Positions 18,533 to 28,243 of a DNA stretch of 64,000 bases are shown here, in pieces. The translations under genes were made by a program, and so were the position numbers. This stretch comes from Poseidonibacter parvus. GTDB taxonomy: Bacteria; Campylobacterota; Campylobacteria; Campylobacterales; Arcobacteraceae. The stretch covers positions 620,001-684,000 of the forward strand of contig NZ_CP019070.1 of the NCBI RefSeq assembly GCF_001956695.1, given 5' to 3'. The notes under the pieces were generated by a model, which saw only the letters and a program-made list of their open reading frames with translations, ran no database searches and was not told the origin of the DNA. The number at the start of each line of letters is the position of its first letter. Position 1 is the first letter of the stretch.

Positions 18533-18988
18533 ATGAAAATCAATATTTATTCAATTGTAAAACCTTCAAAAGATCAATTTGACGATTTAATTAAAGAATT
18601 TATTAAAATGTCTTCTAAATATGCAAAAGTTGAAGTACATTACATATTTAATAAAACTATAGCAAAAGCACAAACTATCGGTGAAAAAGAAGCACAGCAA
18701 TCATATAGTGATACTTATGACCCTTTATTAAAAGGTTACAACGTTGCCTTAGATGTTTTAGGAAAGAAAATAGACTCTTATGCTTTTTCTAAGCTATTAG
18801 ATGGGAAGAATGAAGTAAATTTTTTCATTGGTGGCGCTTTTGGCTTTCAGCGAGATTTTTTAAAGAAATGTGATAGTATAATATCTTTAAGTGATTTAAC
18901 AATGGCTCATAAAATAGCCAATGTTGTTTTGGCTGAACAGATTTTTCGTGGACTTTGTATTAAAAATAACCACCCATATCATAAATAA
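18533..18988 (+). CDS. rlmH: 23S rRNA pseudouridine-1915 N3-methyltransferase
   Basis: The 151-residue protein is a SPOUT-class methyltransferase with RlmH features: the SAM-binding knot segment NFFIGGAFGFQRDF around residues 98-111, SLSDLTMAHKIANVVLAEQIFRG, and the invariant HPYHK C-terminus. It methylates pseudouridine 1915 in helix 69 of 23S rRNA on assembled ribosomes. It has its own -10 box and is followed by the DksA-type gene. Confidence 0.95.
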   Translation: MKINIYSIVKPSKDQFDDLIKEFIKMSSKYAKVEVHYIFNKTIAKAQTIGEKEAQQSYSDTYDPLLKGYNVALDVLGKKIDSYAFSKLLDGKNEVNFFIGGAFGFQRDFLKKCDSIISLSDLTMAHKIANVVLAEQIFRGLCIKNNHPYHK

Positions 18989-19004
18989 TTTAAGAAATTT
19001 TTTG

Positions 19005-19010
19005 TATAAT
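19005..19010 (+). promoter_or_regulatory. -10 box for the dksA-like gene
   Basis: A perfect TATAAT preceded by TTTG lies 28 bases before the GTG start codon at 19039. A run of T before it matches the T-rich upstream pattern of promoters in this phylum. Confidence 0.55.
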
Positions 19011-19038
19011 GGCAAAATTTTAAATTTAAGGGTATAAT

Positions 19039-19392
19039 GTGGCTAACGCAAAACAAGTTGAAGAGTTAAAACTAACTTTATTAGAAAGAAAAGAATTAAT
19101 CATTAAAAATATCCAAGGTAGTCGTGATAGTATTGATTCTTTGAAGAATTCTGAATGTAAAGATGAATTTGATTATGCAGAAATATCAAGTGATAGTTTT
19201 AAAGAAGGAATTATTGCAAATCAACAAGTTAAAGAATTAGGTGAAATTGAGGACGCATTAAAAAGAGTTCAAGATGGAAGCTATGGTATTTGTGATATGT
19301 GTGATGAATCAATTGCAATTGGTAGATTAAGAGCAAAACCATTTGCAAAGTTTTGTACACCATGTAGAGAAATTTATGAAGTAGAAAAATAG
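19039..19392 (+). CDS. dksA: DksA/TraR-family transcription regulator
   Basis: Translation starts at GTG 19039, five bases after AAGGGT; no in-frame ATG is near. The 117-residue protein has the long N-terminal coiled coil and a C-terminal four-cysteine zinc finger (C85, C88, C106, C109). A DEFDYA motif at residues 42-47 matches the DxxDxA tip motif through which DksA acts in the RNA polymerase secondary channel with ppGpp. It is shorter than E. coli DksA (151). It may be cotranscribed with the downstream membrane protein and dusB. Confidence 0.88.
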   Translation: MANAKQVEELKLTLLERKELIIKNIQGSRDSIDSLKNSECKDEFDYAEISSDSFKEGIIANQQVKELGEIEDALKRVQDGSYGICDMCDESIAIGRLRAKPFAKFCTPCREIYEVEK

Positions 19393-19408
19393 TAAAAAGG
19401 ATTTAATT

Positions 19409-20422
19409 ATGGGTTTTAAAAAATATATTGTTTTTTCAGTATTGTTTATTGGTGTTATTTATGGATATACATTTAGTTTAGAGTTAGGAGATTATAAAGT
19501 TACAATACTTGATATCTCATTGCTTTTACCAATAGCAGTTTGGATTATTCTTCCGCTAGCAATTTTATTTATAGCAACAATTGGACATATTTTATTTTAT
19601 GGTTTAATAAATGCATTTAAACAAAGAGCTATTAATAAAGATAAAGAAACAATGATTACTCTAATTAAATCAAATTTATTAGAAAAAAATCCTCCAAAGA
19701 GATTTAAAACAAAAGCTTTTAAAGAACTTTCTTCAGTGATTTCACAATTTAAGTTAAATGTAAAAGAAAGTACATTTTCTTCTTCAGATCCTGAGTTAAA
19801 TAATTTAATAGCTAATATTCAAGATATTAAAGCTGGAAAATATATTGTTGATAAGTCAATAAAACTAAATGAAATTTCAGATTTAGCAAATCAAAATTTA
19901 CTTAATAAAGTAAATGAGCAACCAGATTTTGCAGTAGACGTTCTTAAAAAAGTAGAAAATTATGCTCCAAATATTGTAAGACAATCTTTTATTAATGTTA
20001 TTAATGAAAAAACTATGACGACAATAAAAAAACTTTATAAAAATGTTAAATTAGATAAAGAACTTGCAAGAATGTTATTTGAAAAAGATGCTGCAAATAA
20101 TGAATTTGGTTTTTCTTCAGAAGAAATTTCTAAAATTGTTAAAGATTTAGATTACACTACAGAAGATTATTTAGCTCTTGCTAGAAATTATGAATCAATT
20201 TTACAGCCAGATCAAATTATCGCATTATTTGAGAAACTAAGTTCTGAAATTGATGCTTCAACACCTGCATACTTACATGTTTTATTTGAATATGAAATGA
20301 TTGATAAAGTTAGAGAAATTGTTGATACTACACCTGAAGGTGAGTATACATCATTTAAAGCACTTTTAGATTTAAAAGATGCTGGAAAACACTACGATTT
20401 AGAATCGATTTCATATAAATAA
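19409..20422 (+). CDS. Conserved-looking membrane protein of unknown function
   Basis: The 337-residue protein has two hydrophobic helices near the N-terminus (about residues 5-22 and 36-65). A cytoplasmic, mostly helical region of about 270 residues follows, without any catalytic motif I recognise. The start has AAAAGGA upstream. The stop codon overlaps the dusB start by one base (TAATG), so translation is coupled. Nearly all of the C-terminal part reads like a chain of helical repeats. I cannot assign a function. Confidence 0.75.
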   Translation: MGFKKYIVFSVLFIGVIYGYTFSLELGDYKVTILDISLLLPIAVWIILPLAILFIATIGHILFYGLINAFKQRAINKDKETMITLIKSNLLEKNPPKRFKTKAFKELSSVISQFKLNVKESTFSSSDPELNNLIANIQDIKAGKYIVDKSIKLNEISDLANQNLLNKVNEQPDFAVDVLKKVENYAPNIVRQSFINVINEKTMTTIKKLYKNVKLDKELARMLFEKDAANNEFGFSSEEISKIVKDLDYTTEDYLALARNYESILQPDQIIALFEKLSSEIDASTPAYLHVLFEYEMIDKVREIVDTTPEGEYTSFKALLDLKDAGKHYDLESISYK

Positions 20423-21369
20423 TGACAAAAAAAATTGATTTTAGCCAACCCTTAATGGTGTTGGCGCCACTTGCTGGTTATACTGATTTACCCTTTAGAT
20501 CTGTAGTTAAAAAATTTGGTGCAGATATTACTATTTCTGAAATGATTTCATCAAATGCTTTAGTTTACAAATCAGAAAAAACATTAAAAATGATTGAAAA
20601 ATCTCCTAGTGAAGATCCTTATATTGTACAAATTGCTGGAAATAGTCCTGAATTAGTTCGAGATGCAGTTTTAATTTTGAATGATATTGATGGAATTGAT
20701 GGTATTGATTTAAACTGTGGGTGTCCTGCTCCAAAAGTATTCTCTCATGGTTCAGGTTCAAACCTTTTAGGTGATTTAGATAAACTTGAAAGTATTTTAT
20801 CAACTGTTAAAAAATATTCAACAAAACAATATACAAGTGCAAAAGTAAGAATTGGGGTAAATGATAAAATACCAGTTGAAATTGCAAAAGCAGTTGAAGC
20901 TTGTGGTGTTGATTTTGTTTCAGTTCATGGACGAACAAGAGCTGGAAAATATAAAGCACCTGTTGATTATGATGCAATTAAAGCAATGAAAGAAGCTGTT
21001 TCAATTCCTGTTATTGCAAATGGTGACATAAAAGATTATGCAAAAGCTAAAGAAGTATTAGAATACACAAAAGCTGATGGCGTAATGATAGGTCGTGGTG
21101 CAATTGGACGTCCTTGGATATTTCATCAATTAAAAGAACAAATTGAAGATAAAGATATATCGGAAGCTTTAAAAAAACAAATTGTATTAGAACATTTTGA
21201 TGCAACACTGAAATTTCATGGTGAACATGGAACGGTAATGTTTAGAAAACTATTACATTCATACTCAAAAGGTTACACTGGAGCTCATGAATTTAGAGAT
21301 ATTATAAATGGTATTTCTGATGCATCTGTAATGAGAGACATGATAGAAAGCTTTTTCAACCCTTCTTAA
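20422..21369 (+). CDS. dusB: tRNA-dihydrouridine synthase
   Basis: The 315-residue protein is a TIM-barrel FMN enzyme of the Dus family: APLAGYTDLPFR at the N-terminus, DLNCGCPAPKV carrying the catalytic cysteine near residue 100, VHGRTRAGKY, and the phosphate-binding VMIGRGAIGRPW. It reduces uridine to dihydrouridine in tRNA using NADPH. The DusB assignment (rather than another Dus subtype) rests on overall similarity and is less certain than the family. It overlaps the previous gene by one base. Confidence 0.92.
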   Translation: MTKKIDFSQPLMVLAPLAGYTDLPFRSVVKKFGADITISEMISSNALVYKSEKTLKMIEKSPSEDPYIVQIAGNSPELVRDAVLILNDIDGIDGIDLNCGCPAPKVFSHGSGSNLLGDLDKLESILSTVKKYSTKQYTSAKVRIGVNDKIPVEIAKAVEACGVDFVSVHGRTRAGKYKAPVDYDAIKAMKEAVSIPVIANGDIKDYAKAKEVLEYTKADGVMIGRGAIGRPWIFHQLKEQIEDKDISEALKKQIVLEHFDATLKFHGEHGTVMFRKLLHSYSKGYTGAHEFRDIINGISDASVMRDMIESFFNPS

Positions 21370-21453
21370 TATTACTTACATAGTAGTTTAGATAAAATAT
21401 CTCACTTTTTATAAAATAATTTAATTTTATATAGTTAAATAAAAAGGAAATAT

Positions 21454-22263
21454 TTGTCTGAATACTATTTTGAATTAACAATTAATCCAAATAAAAATTA
21501 TGAACTTTTCTTAGACTTACTTACGTCTTTAACAAACAACGCTATTGAAGAACTTGATGGTACACTAATTGCAAGAAGTGAAGAAGATTTAAGTGATGTA
21601 AAAGAAGGTATTGTACAATTTGCAAATGCTTTAAATATTGAGTGTAAAATTACTCATGAAAAAAAAGAGAATATTGACTGGATCAAACAATATCAACAAT
21701 CTGTAAAGTCAGTTGAAATTGGTAACTTTTATATTCGTCCTTCATGGGAAGAAAAAAAAGATGATAAAATTGATATTATAATTGATCCTGCACTTTCTTT
21801 TGGTTCAGGTCATCATGAAACTACTTCATCTTGTATTGAAGCTATTGATAAATATGTGAATGAAAATTCTAATGTTTTAGATGTAGGAACAGGAAGTGGT
21901 ATTTTAGCAATTGCTGCTGCTAAGAAAAATTGTATAGTTGATATTTGTGATACTGATGATGTTTGTATAAAAGATACTGCAAGTAATTTTGAATTAAATG
22001 AAGTTAACTTTAAAAACTCATGGATTGGTTCAGCTAATAAAGCAGTAAAAAAATATGATGTTGTGATTGCAAATATTGTTGCAGATGTATTAGCCATGAT
22101 TTCAAAAGATTTAAAAAATAGTTTAAATGATAATGGTATATTGATAATTTCAGGTATTTTAGATAAACACATTGATAGAGTGTTAAACAAATTTAAAGAT
22201 TTAGAACAATTGGAACTTATTCATAAAAATGAATGGGTAACAGTTGTATTTAAAAATAATTAG
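21454..22263 (+). CDS. prmA: Ribosomal protein L11 methyltransferase
   Basis: Translation begins at TTG 21454 after AAGGAAA. The 269-residue protein has an N-terminal substrate-recognition part and a SAM methyltransferase domain. PALSFGSGHHETT precedes the SAM motif VLDVGTGSGILAIAAA near residue 142, and DVVIANIVADVL is the PrmA catalytic segment. It trimethylates ribosomal protein L11. It lies just upstream of ftsH with a 12-base gap. Confidence 0.92.
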   Translation: MSEYYFELTINPNKNYELFLDLLTSLTNNAIEELDGTLIARSEEDLSDVKEGIVQFANALNIECKITHEKKENIDWIKQYQQSVKSVEIGNFYIRPSWEEKKDDKIDIIIDPALSFGSGHHETTSSCIEAIDKYVNENSNVLDVGTGSGILAIAAAKKNCIVDICDTDDVCIKDTASNFELNEVNFKNSWIGSANKAVKKYDVVIANIVADVLAMISKDLKNSLNDNGILIISGILDKHIDRVLNKFKDLEQLELIHKNEWVTVVFKNN

Positions 22264-22275
22264 GAGTTTTAATTT

Positions 22276-24306
22276 ATGAACGATAGACAAGATAATAACA
22301 ATAATGGTGGAAATAATAATAACTTTTTTAATAATAATCCATTATTAGTATTTGTAATTTTTTCGATAGTTACTATTTTTGCTTTTAAAGCATTATTCCC
22401 AGAAAATCAAATGGGTGGTAACTCAAACAATGGTGTAACACCATTTAATTCACAAGCTAAGAATCAAACAATCCCTTATTCAGACTTAAAGAAATTAATA
22501 AGTTCTGGAAAAATTGAATATGTTGGAATTGGAAATACTCAAATTAGAGCTGTTTCTAAAAATGGTACTGGTCAAGTTACAACTTATACAGCAAGAAGAG
22601 TTATTCCTGATGAAACATTAGTTCCTTCACTAGAAAAATACGGAATTAATTATGGTGGAATTAACGAAGAGAATGTATTAGCAGATATTTTATTTGGTTG
22701 GGTTTTACCTATTTTTATTTTCTTTGCTATTTGGATGTTTATTGCAAAAAGAATGTCAAAATCAATGGGTGGAGGAGGCGGTGGCCTTCTTGGAATTGGT
22801 TCATCTAAAAAGATGATTAATTCTGAAAAACCAAACGTTAAATTTGAAGATATGGCTGGAAATAAAGAAGCTAAAGAAGAAGTTCAAGAAGTAGTTGAAT
22901 TTTTAAGAAACCCAGAAAGATATGTAAAACTAGGAGCACAAATTCCTAAAGGTGTATTACTTGTAGGACCTCCAGGAACTGGTAAAACATTATTAGCTAA
23001 AGCAGTTGCTGGTGAAGCAGATGTAGAGTTTTTAAGTGTTTCAGGTTCTGCATTTATTGAAATGTTTGTAGGAGTTGGAGCTTCAAGAGTTAGAGATTTA
23101 TTTGAGCAAGCTAAAAAAGTTGCACCTGCTATTATTTTTATTGATGAAATTGATGCAATTGGTAAATCTAGAGCTAGCGGTGGTCCAATGGGTGGTAATG
23201 ATGAAAGAGAACAAACTTTAAATCAATTACTAGCTGAAATGGATGGATTTGCTACTGAAGAAGCACCTGTTATTGTATTAGCAGCAACAAATAGACCAGA
23301 AGTTTTAGATCCAGCACTTTTAAGACCAGGAAGATTTGACAGACAAGTTTTAGTTGATAAACCTGATTTTGAAGGTAGAAAAGAAATCTTAAATGTACAT
23401 ATTAAAAATGTAGCCGTTGGAAAAGATGTTGATTTAGAAGAAGTAGCTCGAATGACAGCAGGTCTTGCTGGGGCTGATTTAGCTAATATTATTAATGAAG
23501 CAGCATTATTAGCAGGTCGAGCAAATAAAGAAGAAGTTACTTATGAAGATTTCAAAGAATCAGTAGAGCGACAAATTGCTGGTTTAGAGAAAAAATCAAG
23601 AAGAATATCTCCTAAAGAGAGAAAAATTGTAGCTTACCATGAATCAGGACATGCTGTAATTGCTGAAATTACAAAAGGGGCTAAGAAAGTTAATAAAGTT
23701 TCAATTGTTCCTAGAGGAATGGCAGCTTTAGGTTATACTTTAAATACACCAGAAGAGAATAAATATTTAATGCAAAAGCATGAATTAATTGCTGAAGTTG
23801 ACACACTTTTAGGTGGACGAGCAGCTGAAGAAGTATTTATAGGTGAAATATCAACAGGTGCAGGTAATGACTTAGAGCGAGCTACTGATATTATCAAATC
23901 AATGGCTACTATTTATGGAATGAGTGATGTTGCTGGACTTATGGTTTTAGAAAAAAGACAAAATCAATTCTTAGGTGGACAAACACAAAAAGACTTCTCA
24001 GATGATATGGCTAAAAATTTAGATGAGCATGTTAAGACTATCTTAAATGAAAGATATGCCATTGTTCTTGATGCATTAAGAGATAATAATGATGCAATTG
24101 AGCAAATGACAGCTGAGTTATTAGATATTGAAGTAATTACTGGACAAAGAGTTCGAGATATTATAAAAGAAAACGGTGGAACTGTTTTTGAAGAAGAAGA
24201 TTTACATAGTGATGCACTTGTAAAAGATGAAGAAGAAAAAGATACTAAATCATCAGAAAATAATAATGATGAAACTACTGAAGAAGAAAATCCAAAAAAC
24301 GATTAA
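22276..24306 (+). CDS. ftsH: ATP-dependent membrane zinc protease FtsH
   Basis: The 676-residue protein has an unusual Asn-rich N-terminus (residues 2-22), two transmembrane helices (about 24-43 and 138-160) flanking a small periplasmic domain, and an AAA ATPase. Walker A is GPPGTGKT near residue 235, Walker B is IIFIDEIDAIG, and LLRPGRFDRQV is the second region of homology. The zinc protease motif HESGH lies near residue 455. It is acid-rich at the C-terminus. It degrades damaged membrane proteins and short-lived regulators. A terminator follows. Confidence 0.97.
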   Translation: MNDRQDNNNNGGNNNNFFNNNPLLVFVIFSIVTIFAFKALFPENQMGGNSNNGVTPFNSQAKNQTIPYSDLKKLISSGKIEYVGIGNTQIRAVSKNGTGQVTTYTARRVIPDETLVPSLEKYGINYGGINEENVLADILFGWVLPIFIFFAIWMFIAKRMSKSMGGGGGGLLGIGSSKKMINSEKPNVKFEDMAGNKEAKEEVQEVVEFLRNPERYVKLGAQIPKGVLLVGPPGTGKTLLAKAVAGEADVEFLSVSGSAFIEMFVGVGASRVRDLFEQAKKVAPAIIFIDEIDAIGKSRASGGPMGGNDEREQTLNQLLAEMDGFATEEAPVIVLAATNRPEVLDPALLRPGRFDRQVLVDKPDFEGRKEILNVHIKNVAVGKDVDLEEVARMTAGLAGADLANIINEAALLAGRANKEEVTYEDFKESVERQIAGLEKKSRRISPKERKIVAYHESGHAVIAEITKGAKKVNKVSIVPRGMAALGYTLNTPEENKYLMQKHELIAEVDTLLGGRAAEEVFIGEISTGAGNDLERATDIIKSMATIYGMSDVAGLMVLEKRQNQFLGGQTQKDFSDDMAKNLDEHVKTILNERYAIVLDALRDNNDAIEQMTAELLDIEVITGQRVRDIIKENGGTVFEEEDLHSDALVKDEEEKDTKSSENNNDETTEEENPKND

Positions 24307-24313
24307 TCAAAAT

Positions 24314-24348
24314 ATATAAAAGGTAAAAATAATTATTACCTTTTATAT
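24314..24348 (+). terminator. Hairpin terminator after ftsH
   Basis: A perfect 13-bp stem ATATAAAAGGTAA / TTACCTTTTATAT with a 9-base loop begins eight bases after the ftsH stop. The T run is inside the right arm rather than after it. Confidence 0.65.
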
Positions 24349-24386
24349 CTATTCTGCTATACTATTTAAAAATAATATTTAGGCTA

Positions 24387-25271
24387 ATGATGAATAATTT
24401 ACTTAAATTATTACTTATACTTATATTCTCTCTTACTTTATATGCAAAAGAAGATTTCGTAAATCGCTTTGGTTTTTTATCCGAAGGTACAATTTTATCT
24501 TCATTTAAAGACGCACGTGTTGCACTTAAAGTTTGGCTGGAAGATACAGCCCATGATAATGATACTAAAGTAGAAATAGAATTTCACAAAACTTCAAATT
24601 CTTTATATAAAGCTTTAAAGAATAGAGAACTGGATATGGTTGTCCTAGACCTACCTTTTTTTATTAAGAATCAAAAAGATATTTTTAAAACAAGTGATAA
24701 CTTCTGGTCTTTGAATATAGTTGATGATAAATTTACACAATATTATTTAATAGCAAAAAAATCTTTAAACGCTAAAGGTTTTAAAGATATAAAAAATAAA
24801 ACAGTATCTTTAAAAAAAGGTACTTTAGGAAGTTTTGTTTGGGCTGATAAAAACTCTTATATTATTAATAAATCTTCTTTGAAAAAAGTGACAAAAGAAA
24901 TTCAAGAAAAGAAAAAAGAATCTTTCGCAGTTTTAAATGTTTTTTTTAATAAATCGGATTTTGCAGTCATTAGAAAAAAAACATGGGATATAATGACAGA
25001 ACTAAATCCTTCTATTAGTAATAAATTAGAAGTTATCAAAAAATCTCAAAAGAATCATATTCCTTTCATAGGAATCTTTCATAAAAACACAAATAAAAAA
25101 GTTATTGATATATTTTTTAAATTAAGCAAAGAATTAAAAAATGTTGATGGTATTGAGAAAATGGTTGAGTTATTAAAAGTAAATTCCATATTTAAAATAG
25201 ATAATGAATTTTTAAAAGTTTTAGATAAATATTATAGTGAATATTTTAGTTTAATAAAGAAGTACAAATGA
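24387..25271 (+). CDS. Periplasmic PhnD-like substrate-binding protein
   Basis: The 294-residue protein begins with a signal peptide (about residues 1-20; the ATG at 24390 has better spacing to AGG than that at 24387). It has the fold pattern of PhnD/phosphonate-type binding proteins: FGFLSEG at the start, LKNRELDMVVLDLPFF and a hinge around KNKTVSLKKGTLGSFVW. No ABC permease or ATPase follows. Instead a histidine kinase overlaps its end by four bases, so it probably senses a ligand for that kinase rather than feeding a transporter. The ligand is unknown. Confidence 0.75.
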   Translation: MMNNLLKLLLILIFSLTLYAKEDFVNRFGFLSEGTILSSFKDARVALKVWLEDTAHDNDTKVEIEFHKTSNSLYKALKNRELDMVVLDLPFFIKNQKDIFKTSDNFWSLNIVDDKFTQYYLIAKKSLNAKGFKDIKNKTVSLKKGTLGSFVWADKNSYIINKSSLKKVTKEIQEKKKESFAVLNVFFNKSDFAVIRKKTWDIMTELNPSISNKLEVIKKSQKNHIPFIGIFHKNTNKKVIDIFFKLSKELKNVDGIEKMVELLKVNSIFKIDNEFLKVLDKYYSEYFSLIKKYK

Positions 25272-26866
25272 GTATAAAGAACTTTAAAAATACTATCTTT
25301 TTAAAAGTGTTTTTATTAATTTTTATGGCAATCTTCTTAGTTTTAAGTATCTTTTCTTATGAAGTAACACGATTGCAAAAAGAATCAATTCTTGAGACAA
25401 TTCAATCTCAAGCAAAAAGTATGGCAGATTCTATTATTTTTAGTAATTCAGAATTTATGATTATTGATGATGAAATAAAAATACTTGAATTTGTTTATGA
25501 TTTTGTACAAGTGAATAAAGTAATAGAACAGCTTATAGTTTCTAGAAGAAATGGTAATGATTTACTTATTCAAGTAAATAAATGGGAACTTAAAGAAAAT
25601 ACTATTAAAGTTGATGATAAAGATCAAGTTAAAGAAGAAAAAGAACGATATAGCATAGGCTTTTCTAAGTCTTTAAATAAAAATGTATTCAAGTATTCTT
25701 ATCCTGTATACTTGACAGCAATTCATTGGGGATGGCTACATTTTGAATTATCATTAGATGAGTATAATAAAAAACTAAATAGTATGTATAATCAATTTTT
25801 ATTGTTAGCAATAATTATATTTTTTTCAACATTAATTGTTTCTTTTTTAATTGCAAAAATGGTATCTAGGCCTATTGTAAAATTAGAAGAAATTTCAGAA
25901 AAAATCTATAGTGGAGATTTATCAAAAAGAGTAAATGTAAAAAGTACAGATGAAATAGGAAAATTATCGATAACTTTTAATAAAATGATTGATAGATTAG
26001 AAAAGTCACAATTAGAATTAAGAAAGTCTCATTTTCAATTAGAATCAAGAGTACAAGAAAGAACAGATGAATTAGAAAATAAATCAAAACAACTTAAAGA
26101 ACTAAATGATAATCTAGAATCAAGAGTACAAGATGAAATTTCAAAAAGACAAAAACAAGAACAATTACTTATTCAGCAATCTAAACTAGCAGCTATGGGA
26201 GAAATGATTGGTAATATTGCTCACCAATGGAGACAGCCATTAAATGCACTAGGTTTAGTTATCCAAAATATTCAATTATCTTATATGATGGATGAAATGA
26301 ATGAAGAATTTCTTGATAAATCAGTAGAAAAAGCAAATTTATTAACAAAATCAATGTCTAAAACAATTGATGATTTTAGAAACTTTTTTAAACCGAATAA
26401 AGAGATTACAGAATTTAAACTTGATGTTGCAATTAATAACTCATTTGAATTAATAGGTTCGACTCTTAATCATAATAATATAGAATTAGAATATGATTTT
26501 AATGAAGAAATTGTTGTTATTGGTTTTCCAAATGAATTTTCACAAGTTATTTTGAATATATTAACAAATTCAAAAGATGCAATACTTGAAAATAAAATCA
26601 AAAATGGAAAAATCACATTAGAAATTAAAAAGTGTAGTGATTATGGTTATGTAACTATAAAAGATAATGCAGGTGGAATAGCATTAAATATTATTAATAA
26701 AATATTTGATCCTTACTTTACAACTAAAGAAGAAGGTAAGGGTACAGGAATAGGGTTATATATGTCTAAAATTATTATTGAAAAAAATATGAATGGACAA
26801 TTAAGTGTGGATAATACAAATTTAGGTGCAATGTTTACAGTTAAGGTCCCTTTATGTATAATTTAA
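25268..26866 (+). CDS. Membrane sensor histidine kinase
   Basis: The 532-residue kinase has a transmembrane helix at about residues 10-30, a periplasmic domain to about 172, a second helix at about 176-197, HAMP at about 198-250, and coiled coil to about 300. The phospho-accepting His is H319 in GNIAHQWRQPLN, a form common in this phylum. The ATPase domain ends with GTGIGLYMSKIIIE. ATGA overlap couples it to the upstream periplasmic binding protein, and the next gene is a receiver-PAS-GGDEF protein, its likely phosphorylation target. Confidence 0.9.
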   Translation: MSIKNFKNTIFLKVFLLIFMAIFLVLSIFSYEVTRLQKESILETIQSQAKSMADSIIFSNSEFMIIDDEIKILEFVYDFVQVNKVIEQLIVSRRNGNDLLIQVNKWELKENTIKVDDKDQVKEEKERYSIGFSKSLNKNVFKYSYPVYLTAIHWGWLHFELSLDEYNKKLNSMYNQFLLLAIIIFFSTLIVSFLIAKMVSRPIVKLEEISEKIYSGDLSKRVNVKSTDEIGKLSITFNKMIDRLEKSQLELRKSHFQLESRVQERTDELENKSKQLKELNDNLESRVQDEISKRQKQEQLLIQQSKLAAMGEMIGNIAHQWRQPLNALGLVIQNIQLSYMMDEMNEEFLDKSVEKANLLTKSMSKTIDDFRNFFKPNKEITEFKLDVAINNSFELIGSTLNHNNIELEYDFNEEIVVIGFPNEFSQVILNILTNSKDAILENKIKNGKITLEIKKCSDYGYVTIKDNAGGIALNIINKIFDPYFTTKEEGKGTGIGLYMSKIIIEKNMNGQLSVDNTNLGAMFTVKVPLCII

Positions 26867-26900
26867 ATAATAATTTTAATACCATTAAGGGAAAGTATAA

Positions 26901-28181
26901 TTGAAAAGAATAAATAAAACATTATTAAGTAATATCACTATCCTTTATGTTGAAGATGAAAAAATGATTAGTGAAGAAGTCTCTTTCTATTTTAAAAAAT
27001 ATGTAAAAGATTTTTTTATTGCAAATAATGGAGAAGAGGGTTTAAAACTTTTTAAAGAAATACAGCCTGATATTTTAATAACTGATATTCAAATGCCAAA
27101 AATGAATGGGCTTGATATGATAAAAGAAATAGGTGTAACATCTGTACCTATTATAATTACTACAGCGTATTCTGATATTGAGTATTTTTTAAAAGCAATT
27201 GAGCTTAAAATCTGTAAGTTTGTAATAAAACCAATTAATTTAATAGAATTAATCTTAGATGTCCAATCTTGTGTTTCAAATAATTATCTTCAAGATAAAT
27301 TATTTGAAAAAGAAAACCTCTTAAAAATAGTTGATGAAAATGTTCTTATTTCAATTACAGATAAAGAAGGTACTATTATTGATGTTAGTAGTGCATTTTG
27401 TGAATTTACTCAGTATAAGAAAGATGAACTAATTGGAGAAAATCACAGACTTTTAAGGCATGAGGAAACTCCTGATAGTTTTTATGAAAATATGTGGAAC
27501 ATTATTAGTGTAGGAAAAACATTTAATACTGAAATAAGAAATAAGAAAAAAGACGGAACAGTTTATTGGGCAAATTTAACAATAACACCTGTTTTTAAAA
27601 ATGAAGAAATAATCAATTATACAGCTGTTAGAAGTGATATTACAAATAAAAAGAAATTAGAACAATTAATAATTGAAGATGATTTAACTAAACTTTATAA
27701 TAGAAGGCATTTTAATAATATACTAAACCAAGAAATTAGAAGAGCAAAAAGAGAAAACTCTACAATTACATTAGTTAGTATTGATATTGATCACTTTAAG
27801 AAATATAATGATACTTATGGCCATCCAATGGGTGATAAAGTCTTATATACTATTGGAAAAGTATTAAAAGAAAATACTTTAAGATCTAGTGATTATGCTT
27901 TTAGAATTGGAGGAGAAGAGTTTTGTTTAATCTTCTCTAATTCAACAATTACTGATTCTTGTTTGCATGTTGAAGATATTATTAAAGAAATTGAAGATCT
28001 AAAAATTGAACATAAAAATAGTAAAAATAGTGACTTTGTAACTGTTTCTGCTGGAATAATTGTGCAAAATGCAAGTGATATAGTTAATGAAGAAACATTA
28101 TATAAACATTCCGATATCGCTTTGTATCAAGCAAAAGTTAAAGGTAGAAATCAAGCAGTTCTTTCTGAATATTCTAAATAA
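26901..28181 (+). CDS. Response regulator with PAS and diguanylate cyclase domains
   Basis: Translation starts at TTG 26901 after AAGGGA. The 426-residue protein has a receiver (acceptor D62 in TDIQMP, K110), a PAS-PAC module at about 135-245 (SSAFCEFTQYKKDELIG, TAVRSDITNKKK), and a GGDEF domain from about 255 with RIGGEEF. An RSSD motif five residues before the active site is an intact inhibitory site. It should synthesise c-di-GMP when phosphorylated by the kinase encoded just upstream. The PAS may add a second input. Confidence 0.92.
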   Translation: MKRINKTLLSNITILYVEDEKMISEEVSFYFKKYVKDFFIANNGEEGLKLFKEIQPDILITDIQMPKMNGLDMIKEIGVTSVPIIITTAYSDIEYFLKAIELKICKFVIKPINLIELILDVQSCVSNNYLQDKLFEKENLLKIVDENVLISITDKEGTIIDVSSAFCEFTQYKKDELIGENHRLLRHEETPDSFYENMWNIISVGKTFNTEIRNKKKDGTVYWANLTITPVFKNEEIINYTAVRSDITNKKKLEQLIIEDDLTKLYNRRHFNNILNQEIRRAKRENSTITLVSIDIDHFKKYNDTYGHPMGDKVLYTIGKVLKENTLRSSDYAFRIGGEEFCLIFSNSTITDSCLHVEDIIKEIEDLKIEHKNSKNSDFVTVSAGIIVQNASDIVNEETLYKHSDIALYQAKVKGRNQAVLSEYSK

Positions 28182-28184
28182 GTC

Positions 28185-28213
28185 TTGACAAAATAGATTA
28201 AATTAATTATACT
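28185..28213 (+). promoter_or_regulatory. Sigma-70 promoter upstream of the leucine-rich leader
   Basis: TTGACA (28185-28190), a 17-base spacer and TATACT (28208-28213) form a near-consensus promoter immediately after the preceding gene. It would produce an RNA carrying the short leader frame at 28244 and then leuA. Confidence 0.75.
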
Positions 28214-28243
28214 ACTGCATATTTAAAATTTAAGGAGAGTTCT

